Source: Methylococcaceae bacterium UBA975 (GTDB taxonomy: Bacteria; Pseudomonadota; Gammaproteobacteria; Methylococcales; Cycloclasticaceae). Taken from it: a stretch of 64,000 nucleotides of DNA. Of this stretch, positions 1-8,534 are shown in pieces. Each line of letters opens with the position of its first letter. The first letter of the stretch is position 1. The position numbers and the translations under genes are program-made. The stretch is taken from NCBI GenBank assembly GCA_002292375.1, contig DBBV01000018.1, positions 179,072-243,071 of the forward strand, read 5' to 3'. The notes beneath the pieces were generated by a model. It saw only the letters and a list, made by a program, of their open reading frames with translations, did no database searches and had not been told where the DNA came from.

Positions 1-1011
1 GTGATGCACACGTCTAATAGTTTGTTAGCGGGTACTAAGAACTTTGTAGAACGGTATGTACTTGATCGCACAGATAATATTTTAATGAGCTCTCCACTAG
101 GTCACCAAACAGGGTTTTTAGTTGGGGTTTTAATCCCGATGTATTTGGGTACCAAGGTGGTTTATCAAGACGTTTGGAATGCAGATAAAGCGGTTCAATT
201 TATCCACGATGAACAGGTACATTTCACCATGGCATCGACGCCTTTTTTGGCTGATATGACGGCCTCTGCAGCCTTAGATCATGTCGATACACGGCATTTT
301 AAAACCTTTGTCACAGGCGGGGCACCGATACCGCGTGTGGTGGCTGAAAAAGCGAGAAAAAGGCTGCACTGCGCAGTTTACGGTGTTTATGGAATGACGG
401 AAAACTTGGGCGTGACGGCCTGCGGCCCAGGTGATTCAGACGATAAAGTTTATAACACCGACGGTGTTGTGCAAAAAGGTAATCAGGTACGCATTGTTGA
501 TGCTGACAGCATAGAACTCCCGCGGGGTGAAGAAGGGCAAGTTCAAACGCGTGGTTCGTACAATTGCTGCGGCTATCTGAAACGCGCCGATTTAACCGAT
601 CAGGCGATTGATACGGACGGCTGGTTGAGTACCGGTGATTTAGCCCGTATGGATGATGAAGGTTTTATACGCATTACCGGAAGACTCAAAGACATCTTGA
701 TTAGAGGGGGTGAAAATGTTCCCGTGGTTGAGGTCGAAAACCTAATTTACAAACACCCTGACATTCAGGATGCTGCCTTAGTGGGCGTCCCGGATCTTCG
801 CCTTGGCGAGCGTGGTTGCTTATTCGTAACCCTAATAGCCGGTGCTAGATTCACGATGGATGACATGCGAGAGTATCTTGCAGCAAACCATATGGCCAAA
901 CAATATTGGCCAGAATATATGGAAGTGCTCGATAAGATTCCACGTACCTTGAGCGGTAAAATTCAAAAATTTAAATTACGAGAAATAGCAAGAAAATTTA
1001 TCACAAACTGA
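1..1011 (+). CDS. Acyl-CoA ligase, AMP-forming (C-terminal part; cut by window start)
   Basis: This is the C-terminal 336 residues of an ANL-family acyl-CoA synthetase, which activates a carboxylic acid with ATP and CoA. The window opens just after where the P-loop motif should be: the first residues (VMHTSN) look like the continuation of an ...SGTTGxPKG stretch, so the N-terminal third lies outside. Visible motifs are YGMTE (129-133), GWLSTGD (207-213), GRLKDILIRGGENV (227-240) and the C-terminal LSGK with the catalytic Lys at about 320. The sequence recalls ligases annotated as cyclohexanecarboxylate-CoA ligase, which would suit the alicyclic genes nearby, but substrate is inferred only. 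It heads a + strand run of six genes. Confidence 0.85.
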   Translation: MMHTSNSLLAGTKNFVERYVLDRTDNILMSSPLGHQTGFLVGVLIPMYLGTKVVYQDVWNADKAVQFIHDEQVHFTMASTPFLADMTASAALDHVDTRHFKTFVTGGAPIPRVVAEKARKRLHCAVYGVYGMTENLGVTACGPGDSDDKVYNTDGVVQKGNQVRIVDADSIELPRGEEGQVQTRGSYNCCGYLKRADLTDQAIDTDGWLSTGDLARMDDEGFIRITGRLKDILIRGGENVPVVEVENLIYKHPDIQDAALVGVPDLRLGERGCLFVTLIAGARFTMDDMREYLAANHMAKQYWPEYMEVLDKIPRTLSGKIQKFKLREIARKFITN

Positions 1012-1055
1012 GTCCGTAAAAGGCTCTATAACCATAGTATGGAGATTTAATTTTA

Positions 1056-2231
1056 ATGAGTATTAGAAACAAAGCCTATATCGCTGGCGCTTATGAACAC
1101 CCCACGCGGCATGCGATTGATAAATCAACACCGCAGTTGCACGCTGAAGTTGCTAAAGGCGCATTAGAAGATGCCGGGCTGACGAAAGATGATGTGGATG
1201 CTTACTATTGTGCGGGTGACGCACCTGGTTTAGGTGGCTTATCCATGGTCGAATACATGGGCTTACAGGTCCAACATATTGATACCACTGAAATGGGTGG
1301 CTCATCGTATGTTGCTCATATAGGCCACGCCGCTGCAGCTATAGCTGCTGGTAAATGTAACGTTGCATTGATCACGCTAGCTGGGCGACCTAAAGCAGAA
1401 GGCATGGCAACCGGTACAAAGCCTCGCGCTTGGGGTATGGATGCGCCGGATGCCAGCTTTGAATTTCCGTTTGGTTCAACTGTAACCAATAACTACGGTA
1501 TGGCGGCGATGCGTCATATGCACGAGTTTGGTACCACCAGTGAACAATTGGCTTGGATAAAGGTTGCCGCATCACACCACGCTCAATACAATGAACTGGC
1601 CGCTATTCGCAAAGTATTAACCGTCGAAGATGTCGTTAATTCGCCGATGATCTCCGACCCATTACACAGAATGGATTGCTGCGTGATAACCGATGGCGGT
1701 GGCGCCTTGGTAATTGTTAGCCCAGAGATTGCAAAAAAACTAAAACGTCAATGTGTGCGCATACTTGGTCACGGTGAGGCGCCTAAAACGCGTATAGGCG
1801 GTCGCATAGATTTAACTTATACCGGTGCACGCTGGTCTGGTCCGGCCGCATTTGCAGAAGCCAAAGTCACCCCGGCCGATATCGATTATGCCTCTATTTA
1901 CGACTCATTCACCATTACCGTACTGGAAACCATAGAAGATTTGGGATTTTGTGAAAAAGGTAAGGGCGGACAATTTGTTGCCGATGGTAATCTCATTTCA
2001 GGTGTCGGCAAGCTACCGTTTAATACCGATGGCGGGGGCTTATGTAATAACCACCCCGCTAACCGAGGCGGTATGACCAAAGTACTCGAAGCGGTACGCC
2101 AATTGCGTGGTGAAGCACACCCAAGCGTACAAGTAGCGAACTGTAAACTGGCTGTTGCCCATGGCACCGGCGGATCTGTTGGTACCCGTATGGGTAGCGC
2201 AACGGTCATTCTAGAGAGGGACGACGCATGA
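1056..2231 (+). CDS. Thiolase-like protein of the SCP-x/Ltp2 type, nucleophilic Cys absent
   Basis: A 391-residue thiolase-fold protein, the usual length for SCP-x or lipid-transfer-type thiolases. The segment YDSFTITVLETIEDLGF (about 283-299) is typical of that branch. Where normal thiolases carry the acyl-accepting Cys, this protein reads GGSSYVAHIG (81-90), and the C-terminal Cys-Gly motif is replaced by HGTGGSVGTR. With both Cys gone, Claisen-type thiolysis looks unlikely; Ltp2-like enzymes of this kind act as retro-aldolases with a DUF35 partner. The next gene is exactly such a partner and overlaps it by 4 bp (ATGA), so the two are probably one complex. Substrate is unknown. Confidence 0.8.
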   Translation: MSIRNKAYIAGAYEHPTRHAIDKSTPQLHAEVAKGALEDAGLTKDDVDAYYCAGDAPGLGGLSMVEYMGLQVQHIDTTEMGGSSYVAHIGHAAAAIAAGKCNVALITLAGRPKAEGMATGTKPRAWGMDAPDASFEFPFGSTVTNNYGMAAMRHMHEFGTTSEQLAWIKVAASHHAQYNELAAIRKVLTVEDVVNSPMISDPLHRMDCCVITDGGGALVIVSPEIAKKLKRQCVRILGHGEAPKTRIGGRIDLTYTGARWSGPAAFAEAKVTPADIDYASIYDSFTITVLETIEDLGFCEKGKGGQFVADGNLISGVGKLPFNTDGGGLCNNHPANRGGMTKVLEAVRQLRGEAHPSVQVANCKLAVAHGTGGSVGTRMGSATVILERDDA

Positions 2232-2620
2232 GTCACTTAGCAGCACATAATTCTGCTCCACAGAGCAATATTGAAATCCAACCATTTTGGGACGCAACCG
2301 CGAAGGGTCAGTTGTTACTTAAACAATGCAAGGCCTGTGGCGAAGTACACTATTACCCACGTACGATTTGCCCATTTTGTTTTAGTGATGACACGGTTTG
2401 GATAGAAGCATCGGGGCAAGGTGTTATTTACAGTTATAGCGTCATCCGACGAGCCGAAGTACCTTACGTTATAGCCTATGTCACGCTACAAGAAGGCCCT
2501 ACCATGATGACCAATATCATCGATTGCGATATTGATTCAGTACGCATTGATATGGCTGTAAAAGTTAGCTTTGTCGATACCGGCGAAGGTACAGCCTTAC
2601 CCATGTTCACACCGGTTTAA
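2228..2620 (+). CDS. DUF35 OB-fold protein with rubredoxin-like zinc ribbon
   Basis: A 130-residue protein with an N-terminal rubredoxin-like zinc ribbon, CKAC and CPFC (about residues 36-39 and 49-52), followed by an OB-fold (DUF35/ACP_OB). Such proteins bind acyl-CoA and pair with thiolase-like enzymes, for example ChsH2-type partners of Ltp2 aldolases in steroid side-chain breakdown. Its start codon overlaps the stop of the thiolase-like gene by 4 bp, which suggests translational coupling and a fixed partner ratio. It has no catalytic role of its own that can be read from sequence. Confidence 0.85.
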   Translation: MSHLAAHNSAPQSNIEIQPFWDATAKGQLLLKQCKACGEVHYYPRTICPFCFSDDTVWIEASGQGVIYSYSVIRRAEVPYVIAYVTLQEGPTMMTNIIDCDIDSVRIDMAVKVSFVDTGEGTALPMFTPV

Positions 2621-2647
2621 TTAAATAAACAATACAAAGGAAAACAG

Positions 2648-3442
2648 ATGAGTTACCAAGATATTCTCTATGATGTAAAAGATAGTATAGCGACGATCAC
2701 CATTAACCGACCTAAAGTGCTCAACGCCTTTACCGGCGATACGATTAAAGAGATGGAGCATGCACTGGATGCAGCAGCTGCTGATTCAGCCGTTGGTGTA
2801 ATCGTGCTAACCGGTGTTGGTGAAAGAGCTTTTTGCGTGGGCGGTGATGTTAACTGGGAAAAAGGTGCCAGTGACGGCGATAGTTCAGACAGTGGACTAA
2901 AAGACTTAGAGTTTAATTTTAATCATCAATTATTGGCTTGCCCTAAACCCGTTATTTGCCGCGTTAATGGCTATGCTATTGGCGCAGGGAATCATATTGC
3001 TTATTTTTGTGATGTAACCATCGCTGCTGAACACGCCATTATGGGGCAAAATGGCCCACGTGTCGGTTCACCTGCAGGTGGTTATATTGTCGCTCAAGCA
3101 GCCAATTGCATCGGCCATAAACGAGCCCGTGAAATGTGGATGTTTGCTCGACGCTATTCAGCTCAAACCTTCATGGATTGGGGCTTGGTAAATGCAGTGG
3201 TACCGATGGCGGAACTTGATGCTGAAGTGGATAAATGGGCTAAAGAACTACTCGCGCTCAGTCCTACATGTTTAAAAATCCTTAAACGCTCGTTCTATCA
3301 CCATGCAGAGCCGATTTTAGGTAAAGACATGAATCACCTTGTTGAAGAAGTAGCACCCAATTACTTTGACACCGGTGAACAGCTTGAAGGCGCGAATGCC
3401 TTTTTAGAAAAAAGAACGCCTGACTTTAGTCCCTTTCGTTAA
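2648..3442 (+). CDS. Crotonase of the MenB/BadI type (naphthoate synthase / ring-cleaving hydrolase-like)
   Basis: A 264-residue crotonase-fold enzyme. It follows the MenB/BadI subgroup rather than plain enoyl-CoA hydratases: AFCVGGDVN (61-69), GYAIGAGN (108-115), GQNGPRVGS (133-141), GHKRAREMW and the C-terminal AFLEKRTPDFSPF all have close counterparts in those families. BadI cleaves the 2-ketocyclohexane ring and MenB closes a ring by a Dieckmann reaction. The catalytic Asp of the GS(x)DxGY motif is Ala143 here (GSPAGGY), so the chemistry may differ. A GGAAAA-type ribosome site precedes the ATG. The ligase, thiolase-like and DUF35 neighbours point to breakdown of a ring acid, but this is inference. 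Confidence 0.75.
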   Translation: MSYQDILYDVKDSIATITINRPKVLNAFTGDTIKEMEHALDAAAADSAVGVIVLTGVGERAFCVGGDVNWEKGASDGDSSDSGLKDLEFNFNHQLLACPKPVICRVNGYAIGAGNHIAYFCDVTIAAEHAIMGQNGPRVGSPAGGYIVAQAANCIGHKRAREMWMFARRYSAQTFMDWGLVNAVVPMAELDAEVDKWAKELLALSPTCLKILKRSFYHHAEPILGKDMNHLVEEVAPNYFDTGEQLEGANAFLEKRTPDFSPFR

Positions 3443-3529
3443 TAAGCGATAAATCACCAGTAATGACTATTAACCGACTCTGTAAGCGTGCATAGACAAT
3501 GACCTGTCAAACAAACATAGGAAACAAGC

Positions 3530-4639
3530 ATGACCAATAAAATGTGTGAGATGTTCGGTATTGAACTGCCTATTTTTGCCTTTTCACATTGTCGTGACGT
3601 GGTGGTTGAAGTGTCAAAAGCAGGTGGTATGGGCGTTTTAGGCATGGCACGAATGAGTCCTGAACGGGTTGAGGAAGAGCTTAAATGGATTGATGCGCAT
3701 ATCGATGGTAAACCCTACGGTATTGATGTACTGATGCCGACGACCTTTGTCGATAACAGCGATAGGAAATATGATCCTGAACACTTGTTGCCGCAAACAC
3801 AGGTTGATTTTGTAAGGAAAATGCTCGCTGACGCGGGTGTGCCTGAGCTCCCAAAAAGTGAAGCAGATGAGATTAAACGCGAGATTGTTAAAGGCATCAA
3901 TTTCACACCTGCAGAAAGCTTACAAATGATTGAAACGGCACTTAAGCATCCAATTAAATTGATTGTCAGTGGTTTAGGCACGCCGCCAGTTGAATTAATT
4001 GATCGTGCCCACGCTCGCGGTATTAAAGTGGCTGCCTTGGCAGGTAAAGCTAAACACGCTTTAAAACATAAACAAGCGGGTTGCGATTTTGTTGTTGCAG
4101 TGGGTTCAGAGGCCGGAGGGCATACCGGTGATATAACATCCATGGTGTTATGGCCGACTATCGTTGATGCAGTGGCACCCATGCCGGTACTGGGCGCTGG
4201 TGGGGTGGGCAATGGACGCCAATTAGCCGCAGCCTTAGTGCTGGGGTGTGAAGGGGTTTGGACAGGTTCACTCTGGCTTAAAACTGCACAAAGTGAGGTG
4301 ATGCCTGAAATAAAACAAAAAATGTTCGAAGCAGAAGCGGGTGATGCCATACTGACCAAAAGCGTTACCGGTAAACCTTGCCGAACGTTACGCAATAAAT
4401 TTTCTGAGGCTTGGGAGTTACCGGGTGCTCCGCCAACATTACCTGCGCCTACGCAAAACTATTTATGGTGGCAAGAAGGTAGAACGCGTGTTGAAAGAGC
4501 AAAAGCTAAAGATTTTTTAACTTACCCAGTTGGGCAAATTGTTGGCGAAATGAAAGAAGAAATATCGGTTAAAGAAACCGTTTATCAATTGCTTAATGAC
4601 ATGTTAGAGGCGCGTGAGCGCTTCGACAATATTCTGTAG
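3530..4639 (+). CDS. NMO/2-nitropropane dioxygenase family flavoprotein
   Basis: A 369-residue TIM-barrel flavoprotein of the nitronate monooxygenase family. FMN-binding landmarks are present: the N-terminal FGIELPIFAF segment, the GSEAGGHTG loop (about 197-205), VLGAGGVGNGRQLAAAL and GCEGVWTGS phosphate-binding stretches. Members inside CoA-thioester catabolic clusters often act on unsaturated acyl-CoAs rather than on nitronates; IpdC of the steroid HIP pathway is one. Its position between a ring-type crotonase and a CoA transferase suggests such a redox step. An AGGAAAC ribosome site lies just before the ATG. A true nitronate oxidase cannot be excluded. Confidence 0.75.
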   Translation: MTNKMCEMFGIELPIFAFSHCRDVVVEVSKAGGMGVLGMARMSPERVEEELKWIDAHIDGKPYGIDVLMPTTFVDNSDRKYDPEHLLPQTQVDFVRKMLADAGVPELPKSEADEIKREIVKGINFTPAESLQMIETALKHPIKLIVSGLGTPPVELIDRAHARGIKVAALAGKAKHALKHKQAGCDFVVAVGSEAGGHTGDITSMVLWPTIVDAVAPMPVLGAGGVGNGRQLAAALVLGCEGVWTGSLWLKTAQSEVMPEIKQKMFEAEAGDAILTKSVTGKPCRTLRNKFSEAWELPGAPPTLPAPTQNYLWWQEGRTRVERAKAKDFLTYPVGQIVGEMKEEISVKETVYQLLNDMLEARERFDNIL

Positions 4640-4648
4640 CCTTATTTA

Positions 4649-5872
4649 ATGGCTACAACTATGCAAACGAGCGGCGCATTAGCGGGCGTCAAGGTTCTCG
4701 ATTTAAGTTCTGTTATTCTCGGCCCGTATGTGTCCCAATTAATGGCTGATTGGGGTGCTGAGGTTATAAAAATTGAAGCGCCTAGTGGCGATACAACCCG
4801 TAATCTAGCGACTGCAAAAAACCCTGGTATGTCGGCGATGTTTATGAACATGAACCGTAATAAACGAAGCCTGGTATTGAACTTAAAGAAACCGGAGTCA
4901 CAAGAAATATTAGCCCGCTTAGTTGCGCAAAGCGATATTCTGGTGCATAACTACCGACCACGGCCCGCTAAGGATTTGGGTTTGACCTATGAGCGATTGA
5001 GTCAGATTAACCCCAAACTTATTACTTGTATAGCAGTAGGCTATGGCCGAGAGGGGCGTTACAGTGAACGTCCTGCCTATGATGATTTAATTCAAGGGAT
5101 TAGCGGTATGGCTGATTTAATTGGCCGATACACACAATCATCACCCGCGTATGTACCGACTGCTTTAGCTGATAAGGTCGGATCTTTAATGTCTTTATCA
5201 GCAATTCTTGCTGCTTTATATCAGCGTGAAAGAAGCGGGGAGGGTGAAGAAATTGAAGTACCCATGTTCGAGACATTGGCTTCGTTTTTACTGGTCGAGC
5301 ACTTAACGGGGCCTGCTTATGAGCCGCCTCTTGGGCCAGCCGGTTATATAAGGCAGCTAGACGTTACTCGTCGCCCGTTTAAAACGAAAGACGGTTTTAT
5401 CTCTGTGCTTCCTTATACCGATAGGCATTGGCGGTGTTTTTTCACCCTCACGAACTGCCCAGAAATGGCAGATGATGTCAGGTTTAAGCATATTACCCAA
5501 CGAACTGAGCACACGGCGGCTCTTTACTCTCTGGTTGAAAAGTTATTGATGAAAGAGCCAACCTCGTATTGGCTACAAGTACTCGAAAAAAATGATATAC
5601 CCTTTGCGCCGATTTCAAGTCTAGACGATTTATTGACCGATCCCCATCTACAGGATGTTGGTTTTTTTGCGGAATATGATCACCCCACAGAAGGGCGTCT
5701 ACGTCGGGTAACATCAGCGGCTAAGTTTTCCAAATCAAAGCCAGGCTTTCAATTTGGCGCTGCGCATTTAGGTCAGCATAGTCGAGAAATATTAGATGAA
5801 ACTGGCTTTAGCCAACAGCAAATCGATAATTTTATAGCTCAGGGCATCTCTGCAACGTCAGTTAAAGAGTAG
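4649..5872 (+). CDS. CaiB/BaiF family (class III) CoA-transferase
   Basis: A 407-residue class III CoA-transferase, the family length. It begins with the family start ALAGVKVLDLSSVILGPYVS, followed by WGAEVIKIEAPSGD (about 35-48) and NRNKRS (69-74). The PAYDDLIQ segment (142-149) carries the Asp that forms the acyl-CoA anhydride, probably Asp145. These enzymes move CoA between carboxylic acids. It lies 9 bp after the NMO gene and ends the + strand run, so it may prime an acid substrate or recycle CoA. No clear ribosome site is visible before ATG 4649, which suggests coupling to upstream translation. Donor and acceptor are unknown. Confidence 0.85.
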   Translation: MATTMQTSGALAGVKVLDLSSVILGPYVSQLMADWGAEVIKIEAPSGDTTRNLATAKNPGMSAMFMNMNRNKRSLVLNLKKPESQEILARLVAQSDILVHNYRPRPAKDLGLTYERLSQINPKLITCIAVGYGREGRYSERPAYDDLIQGISGMADLIGRYTQSSPAYVPTALADKVGSLMSLSAILAALYQRERSGEGEEIEVPMFETLASFLLVEHLTGPAYEPPLGPAGYIRQLDVTRRPFKTKDGFISVLPYTDRHWRCFFTLTNCPEMADDVRFKHITQRTEHTAALYSLVEKLLMKEPTSYWLQVLEKNDIPFAPISSLDDLLTDPHLQDVGFFAEYDHPTEGRLRRVTSAAKFSKSKPGFQFGAAHLGQHSREILDETGFSQQQIDNFIAQGISATSVKE

Positions 5873-5886
5873 CGTACAAGATAAAG

Positions 5887-6720
5887 CTACCTTGGCTTGT
5901 CACCTTTAAGTGATACCCGATGTAACAAACGGCGAAAACCGGTGTAGTCGTTAATTGGGTAATGGTGTGTCGCGCGATTATCCCATAACACCACCGCCCC
6001 CAATGTCCATTGATAACGGCATTGAAACTCAGGTTTCTGTGCGTGCTTATAGAGATAATTCAATAAATTTTGGCTTTGTTGCTCTGTCTGGCCCTCAAAG
6101 TGCAATGTATGGGCCTCGTTGACGTATAGAATCTTTTCCCCCGTTTCCGGGTGTATGCGGACAACAGGGTGTGTATGCGTGATGACCTGCATTGTCGAGA
6201 CATCCCCGCTAAAACGTATGGCCCGAGTTTTTGCCACCGCGCTCTTAGATGAGGTGTTTACCGCATTGAGACCATCAATTTGCTGTTTTATATCATCGGG
6301 CAATGCTTGGTAAGCACTCGCCATATTGGCAAACATAGTGTCGCCTCCTAATGGGGGTAATTCAATGGCGTATAAACTAGCGCCTAAAGCAGGTTCTTCA
6401 AGGTAGGTGGTATCCGTATGCCAAACACCGCCAAAATTAATTTTTTCTTCAGGTAATTTGAGTACTTCCGCAATAAACGGGTAGTCCTTCATGCCATCAA
6501 GAAAAGGGTATTTGTCTAACTCACCAAATTGCGCTGTAAAGTCGAGTTGTTGTTGCGGTGTCAGTTGCTGATCGGGGAAAAATAAGACCTTTCGCTGTAA
6601 CCAAATGACTCTGAGCTCTTTGAGGGTTTCTTCTTCAATGGCTTGGGATAAATCAAGCCCACGAATATACGAGCCGATCAACGGGCTGAGGTGCTGAATT
6701 GTAAACTTCGAATGAGTCAT
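5887..6720 (-). CDS. TauD/TfdA family 2-oxoglutarate-dependent dioxygenase
   Basis: A 277-residue Fe(II)/2-oxoglutarate dioxygenase. The iron triad is visible as WHTD (His101, Asp103) and a distal His in ATHHYP (252/253), with the Arg that binds 2-oxoglutarate in the C-terminal LLHR (268). Length and motif spacing match TauD and TfdA, which hydroxylate a substrate next to a leaving group and release sulfite, phenol or an aldehyde. It is the last gene of the leucine-degradation operon, where a dioxygenase is not expected, so the real substrate is unclear. Taurine is only one option; no tauABC transporter is in view. Confidence 0.8.
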   Translation of the reverse strand: MTHSKFTIQHLSPLIGSYIRGLDLSQAIEEETLKELRVIWLQRKVLFFPDQQLTPQQQLDFTAQFGELDKYPFLDGMKDYPFIAEVLKLPEEKINFGGVWHTDTTYLEEPALGASLYAIELPPLGGDTMFANMASAYQALPDDIKQQIDGLNAVNTSSKSAVAKTRAIRFSGDVSTMQVITHTHPVVRIHPETGEKILYVNEAHTLHFEGQTEQQSQNLLNYLYKHAQKPEFQCRYQWTLGAVVLWDNRATHHYPINDYTGFRRLLHRVSLKGDKPR

Positions 6721-6734
6721 TGATTAAGCCCTGA

Positions 6735-7118
6735 TTAGTCTTCCCAAGAGTCTAATATTTCTCGAGCCGCTCTAAAGGCCTCTTGTGCTGCGGGTGCGCC
6801 GCAGTATACGGCAGAATGTAGCAAAGTTTCACGGATTTCTTCTTTACTGCAACCGTTACGTAGAGCCCCACGCACGTGGCCTTTTAATTCAGTCGGTGCT
6901 TTAAGAGCCGTGAGCATGGCAAGTGTAATAAGGCTACGTGTTTTAAGTGCTAAGCCGGGCCTGTTCCAAGTGGCTCCCCAGCCATGTTCATTGATATACT
7001 CCTGCACGGGTTGAGTTAACCAGTCAGCGTTATCAAGCGCCTTATCAACAAATTCATCGCCCATGACTTGGCGGCGTATGCTTTCTCCAGACGGTTTTAT
7101 ATCAGTTTCATGGGTCAT
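6735..7118 (-). CDS. Carboxymuconolactone decarboxylase family protein
   Basis: A 127-residue member of the CMD/AhpD-like fold family. The segment from LKGHVRGALRNG to LLHSAVYCGAPAAQEAF (about 78-115) closely recalls PcaC, gamma-carboxymuconolactone decarboxylase, including the His in GHVRGA and the single Cys in YCGAP. True PcaC works in the protocatechuate branch of the beta-ketoadipate pathway, but no other pca gene is visible. It lies between scoB (5 bp) and the dioxygenase (14 bp), so it is co-transcribed with the leucine operon. CoA-transferase plus CMD genes are also a pca/cat combination, so a ketoadipate link is possible. Confidence 0.8.
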   Translation of the reverse strand: MTHETDIKPSGESIRRQVMGDEFVDKALDNADWLTQPVQEYINEHGWGATWNRPGLALKTRSLITLAMLTALKAPTELKGHVRGALRNGCSKEEIRETLLHSAVYCGAPAAQEAFRAAREILDSWED

Positions 7119-7123
7119 TGCTG

Positions 7124-7786
7124 TTAATGGTCAAAAGTCATTTCAGGTACATTCTCAGGAATAATCAATTTGCCGGCTGTTTTTTGTTGAATTTCTTCAA
7201 CACTAACGCCCGGCGCTCGTTCTAATAAGTGAAACGCACCGTCTTTAACTTCTAAAACGGCGAGGTCAGTCACAATGCGTTTAACACAACCAACACCGGT
7301 TAAAGGTAAGCTGCAACGTTCAAGTAATTTAGAATTATCGCGTTTATCGGCATGGGTCATGGTAACAATAATATTATCGGCACCGGCAACTAAGTCCATT
7401 GCGCCGCCCATTCCTTTAACGAGTTTACCTGGGATCATATAGGAGGCAATATTGCCGTTTTGATCTACTTCAAAGGCACCGAGTACGGTCAAATTTACGT
7501 GTCCACCACGAATCATGGCAAAGCTTTCAGCAGATGAGAATATTGATGCGCCTAACGCAGCGGTAACAGTTTCTTTACCCGCGTTGATCATATCGGCATC
7601 CACTTGATCTTCGGTTGGATAGGGGCCAATGCCTAGCAAGCCGTTTTCCGATTGCAACATTACTTCGATGTCGCTGGGAACATAGTTGGCCACTAAGGTT
7701 GGAATGCCAATGCCGAGATTGACGTAATACCCATCTTCAAGTTCTTGGGCCACTCGCATGGCAATTTGGTCACGATTTAATGACAT
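7124..7786 (-). CDS. scoB: 3-oxoacid CoA-transferase subunit B
   Basis: A 220-residue beta subunit of a class I CoA-transferase of the SCOT type. The catalytic Glu is in QSENGLLGIG (Glu47), and GLGIGIPT-like and MGGAMDLVAGA loops match the family. With the A subunit it would move CoA from succinyl-CoA to acetoacetate, the end product of leucine breakdown by HMG-CoA lyase encoded two genes upstream. It follows subunit A by about 10 bp. A 3-oxoadipate CoA-transferase (PcaJ) is the alternative, made slightly more likely by the PcaC-like gene next to it. Confidence 0.9.
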   Translation of the reverse strand: MSLNRDQIAMRVAQELEDGYYVNLGIGIPTLVANYVPSDIEVMLQSENGLLGIGPYPTEDQVDADMINAGKETVTAALGASIFSSAESFAMIRGGHVNLTVLGAFEVDQNGNIASYMIPGKLVKGMGGAMDLVAGADNIIVTMTHADKRDNSKLLERCSLPLTGVGCVKRIVTDLAVLEVKDGAFHLLERAPGVSVEEIQQKTAGKLIIPENVPEMTFDH

Positions 7787-7796
7787 CTGAAGCTCC

Positions 7797-8498
7797 TTAA
7801 TTTTTGGCTAGGGTAATTTTTTCGATACGCTTCTCGAAAGACCCTTTGATGATACGGTTGACATAAATACCGGGGGTGTGAATTTGGTTTGGATCAAGCT
7901 CACCCACTTCAACGATTTCTTCAACTTCAACGACGGTGATTTTACCTGCTGTTGCTGCCATCGGATTGAAGTTCATTGCGGTATCACGGTAGACGAGGTT
8001 ACCAATTTTATCGGCTTTCCATGCTTTAACAATTGCAAAATCACCTGTCACACTTTCTTCTAAGATATAGTTACGGCCGTTAAACTGCTTGACTTCTTTG
8101 CCTTCAGCAACTGGCGTACCATAACCTGTGGCAGTATAAAAAGCAGGGATTCCAGCGCCGCCAGCACGCATTTTTTCAGCGAGAGTACCCTGTGGCGTTA
8201 AATCAACTTCTAGCTCGCCTGAGAGGTATTGGCGTTCAAATTCAGCGTTTTCGCCCACATAAGATGACACCATTTTTTTGATTTGCTTGTCTTCTAATAA
8301 CATGCCTAAGCCAAAATTATCCGTGCCACAGTTATTTGACACAATCGTTAAACCTTTAACACCTTGACGCTTAATTTCTGTAATTAAGCCTTCAGGGATA
8401 CCACAAAGGCCAAAACCACCGGCAATAATGGTCATGTCATCGCTCAGTCCGGCCATCGCTTCTTGATAGCTCGATACAACTTTATTAAAACCACTCAT
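7797..8498 (-). CDS. scoA: 3-oxoacid CoA-transferase subunit A
   Basis: A 233-residue alpha subunit of a class I CoA-transferase. The [10 protein letters not shown] loop (about 27-36) and [12 protein letters not shown] segment are SCOT-type markers, and the [16 protein letters not shown] stretch sits where the family expects it. It forms the heteromer with the downstream subunit B and most likely activates acetoacetate for thiolysis. It is in the same - strand operon as HMG-CoA lyase (about 36 bp upstream) and the acetyl-CoA acetyltransferase gene, which together complete acetoacetate to two acetyl-CoA. Confidence 0.9.
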   Translation of the reverse strand: MSGFNKVVSSYQEAMAGLSDDMTIIAGGFGLCGIPEGLITEIKRQGVKGLTIVSNNCGTDNFGLGMLLEDKQIKKMVSSYVGENAEFERQYLSGELEVDLTPQGTLAEKMRAGGAGIPAFYTATGYGTPVAEGKEVKQFNGRNYILEESVTGDFAIVKAWKADKIGNLVYRDTAMNFNPMAATAGKITVVEVEEIVEVGELDPNQIHTPGIYVNRIIKGSFEKRIEKITLAKN

Positions 8499-8534
8499 GG
8501 TTCTACTCCTGTTTGATTGTTTTTTATATGAAAA

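Noticed and set aside
3715..4395. Long open frame (226 codons) on the - strand opposite the NMO-family gene
   Set aside because: It lies wholly inside a well-supported gene in the other strand, has no family resemblance and Ser/Pro/Ala-rich shadow composition.
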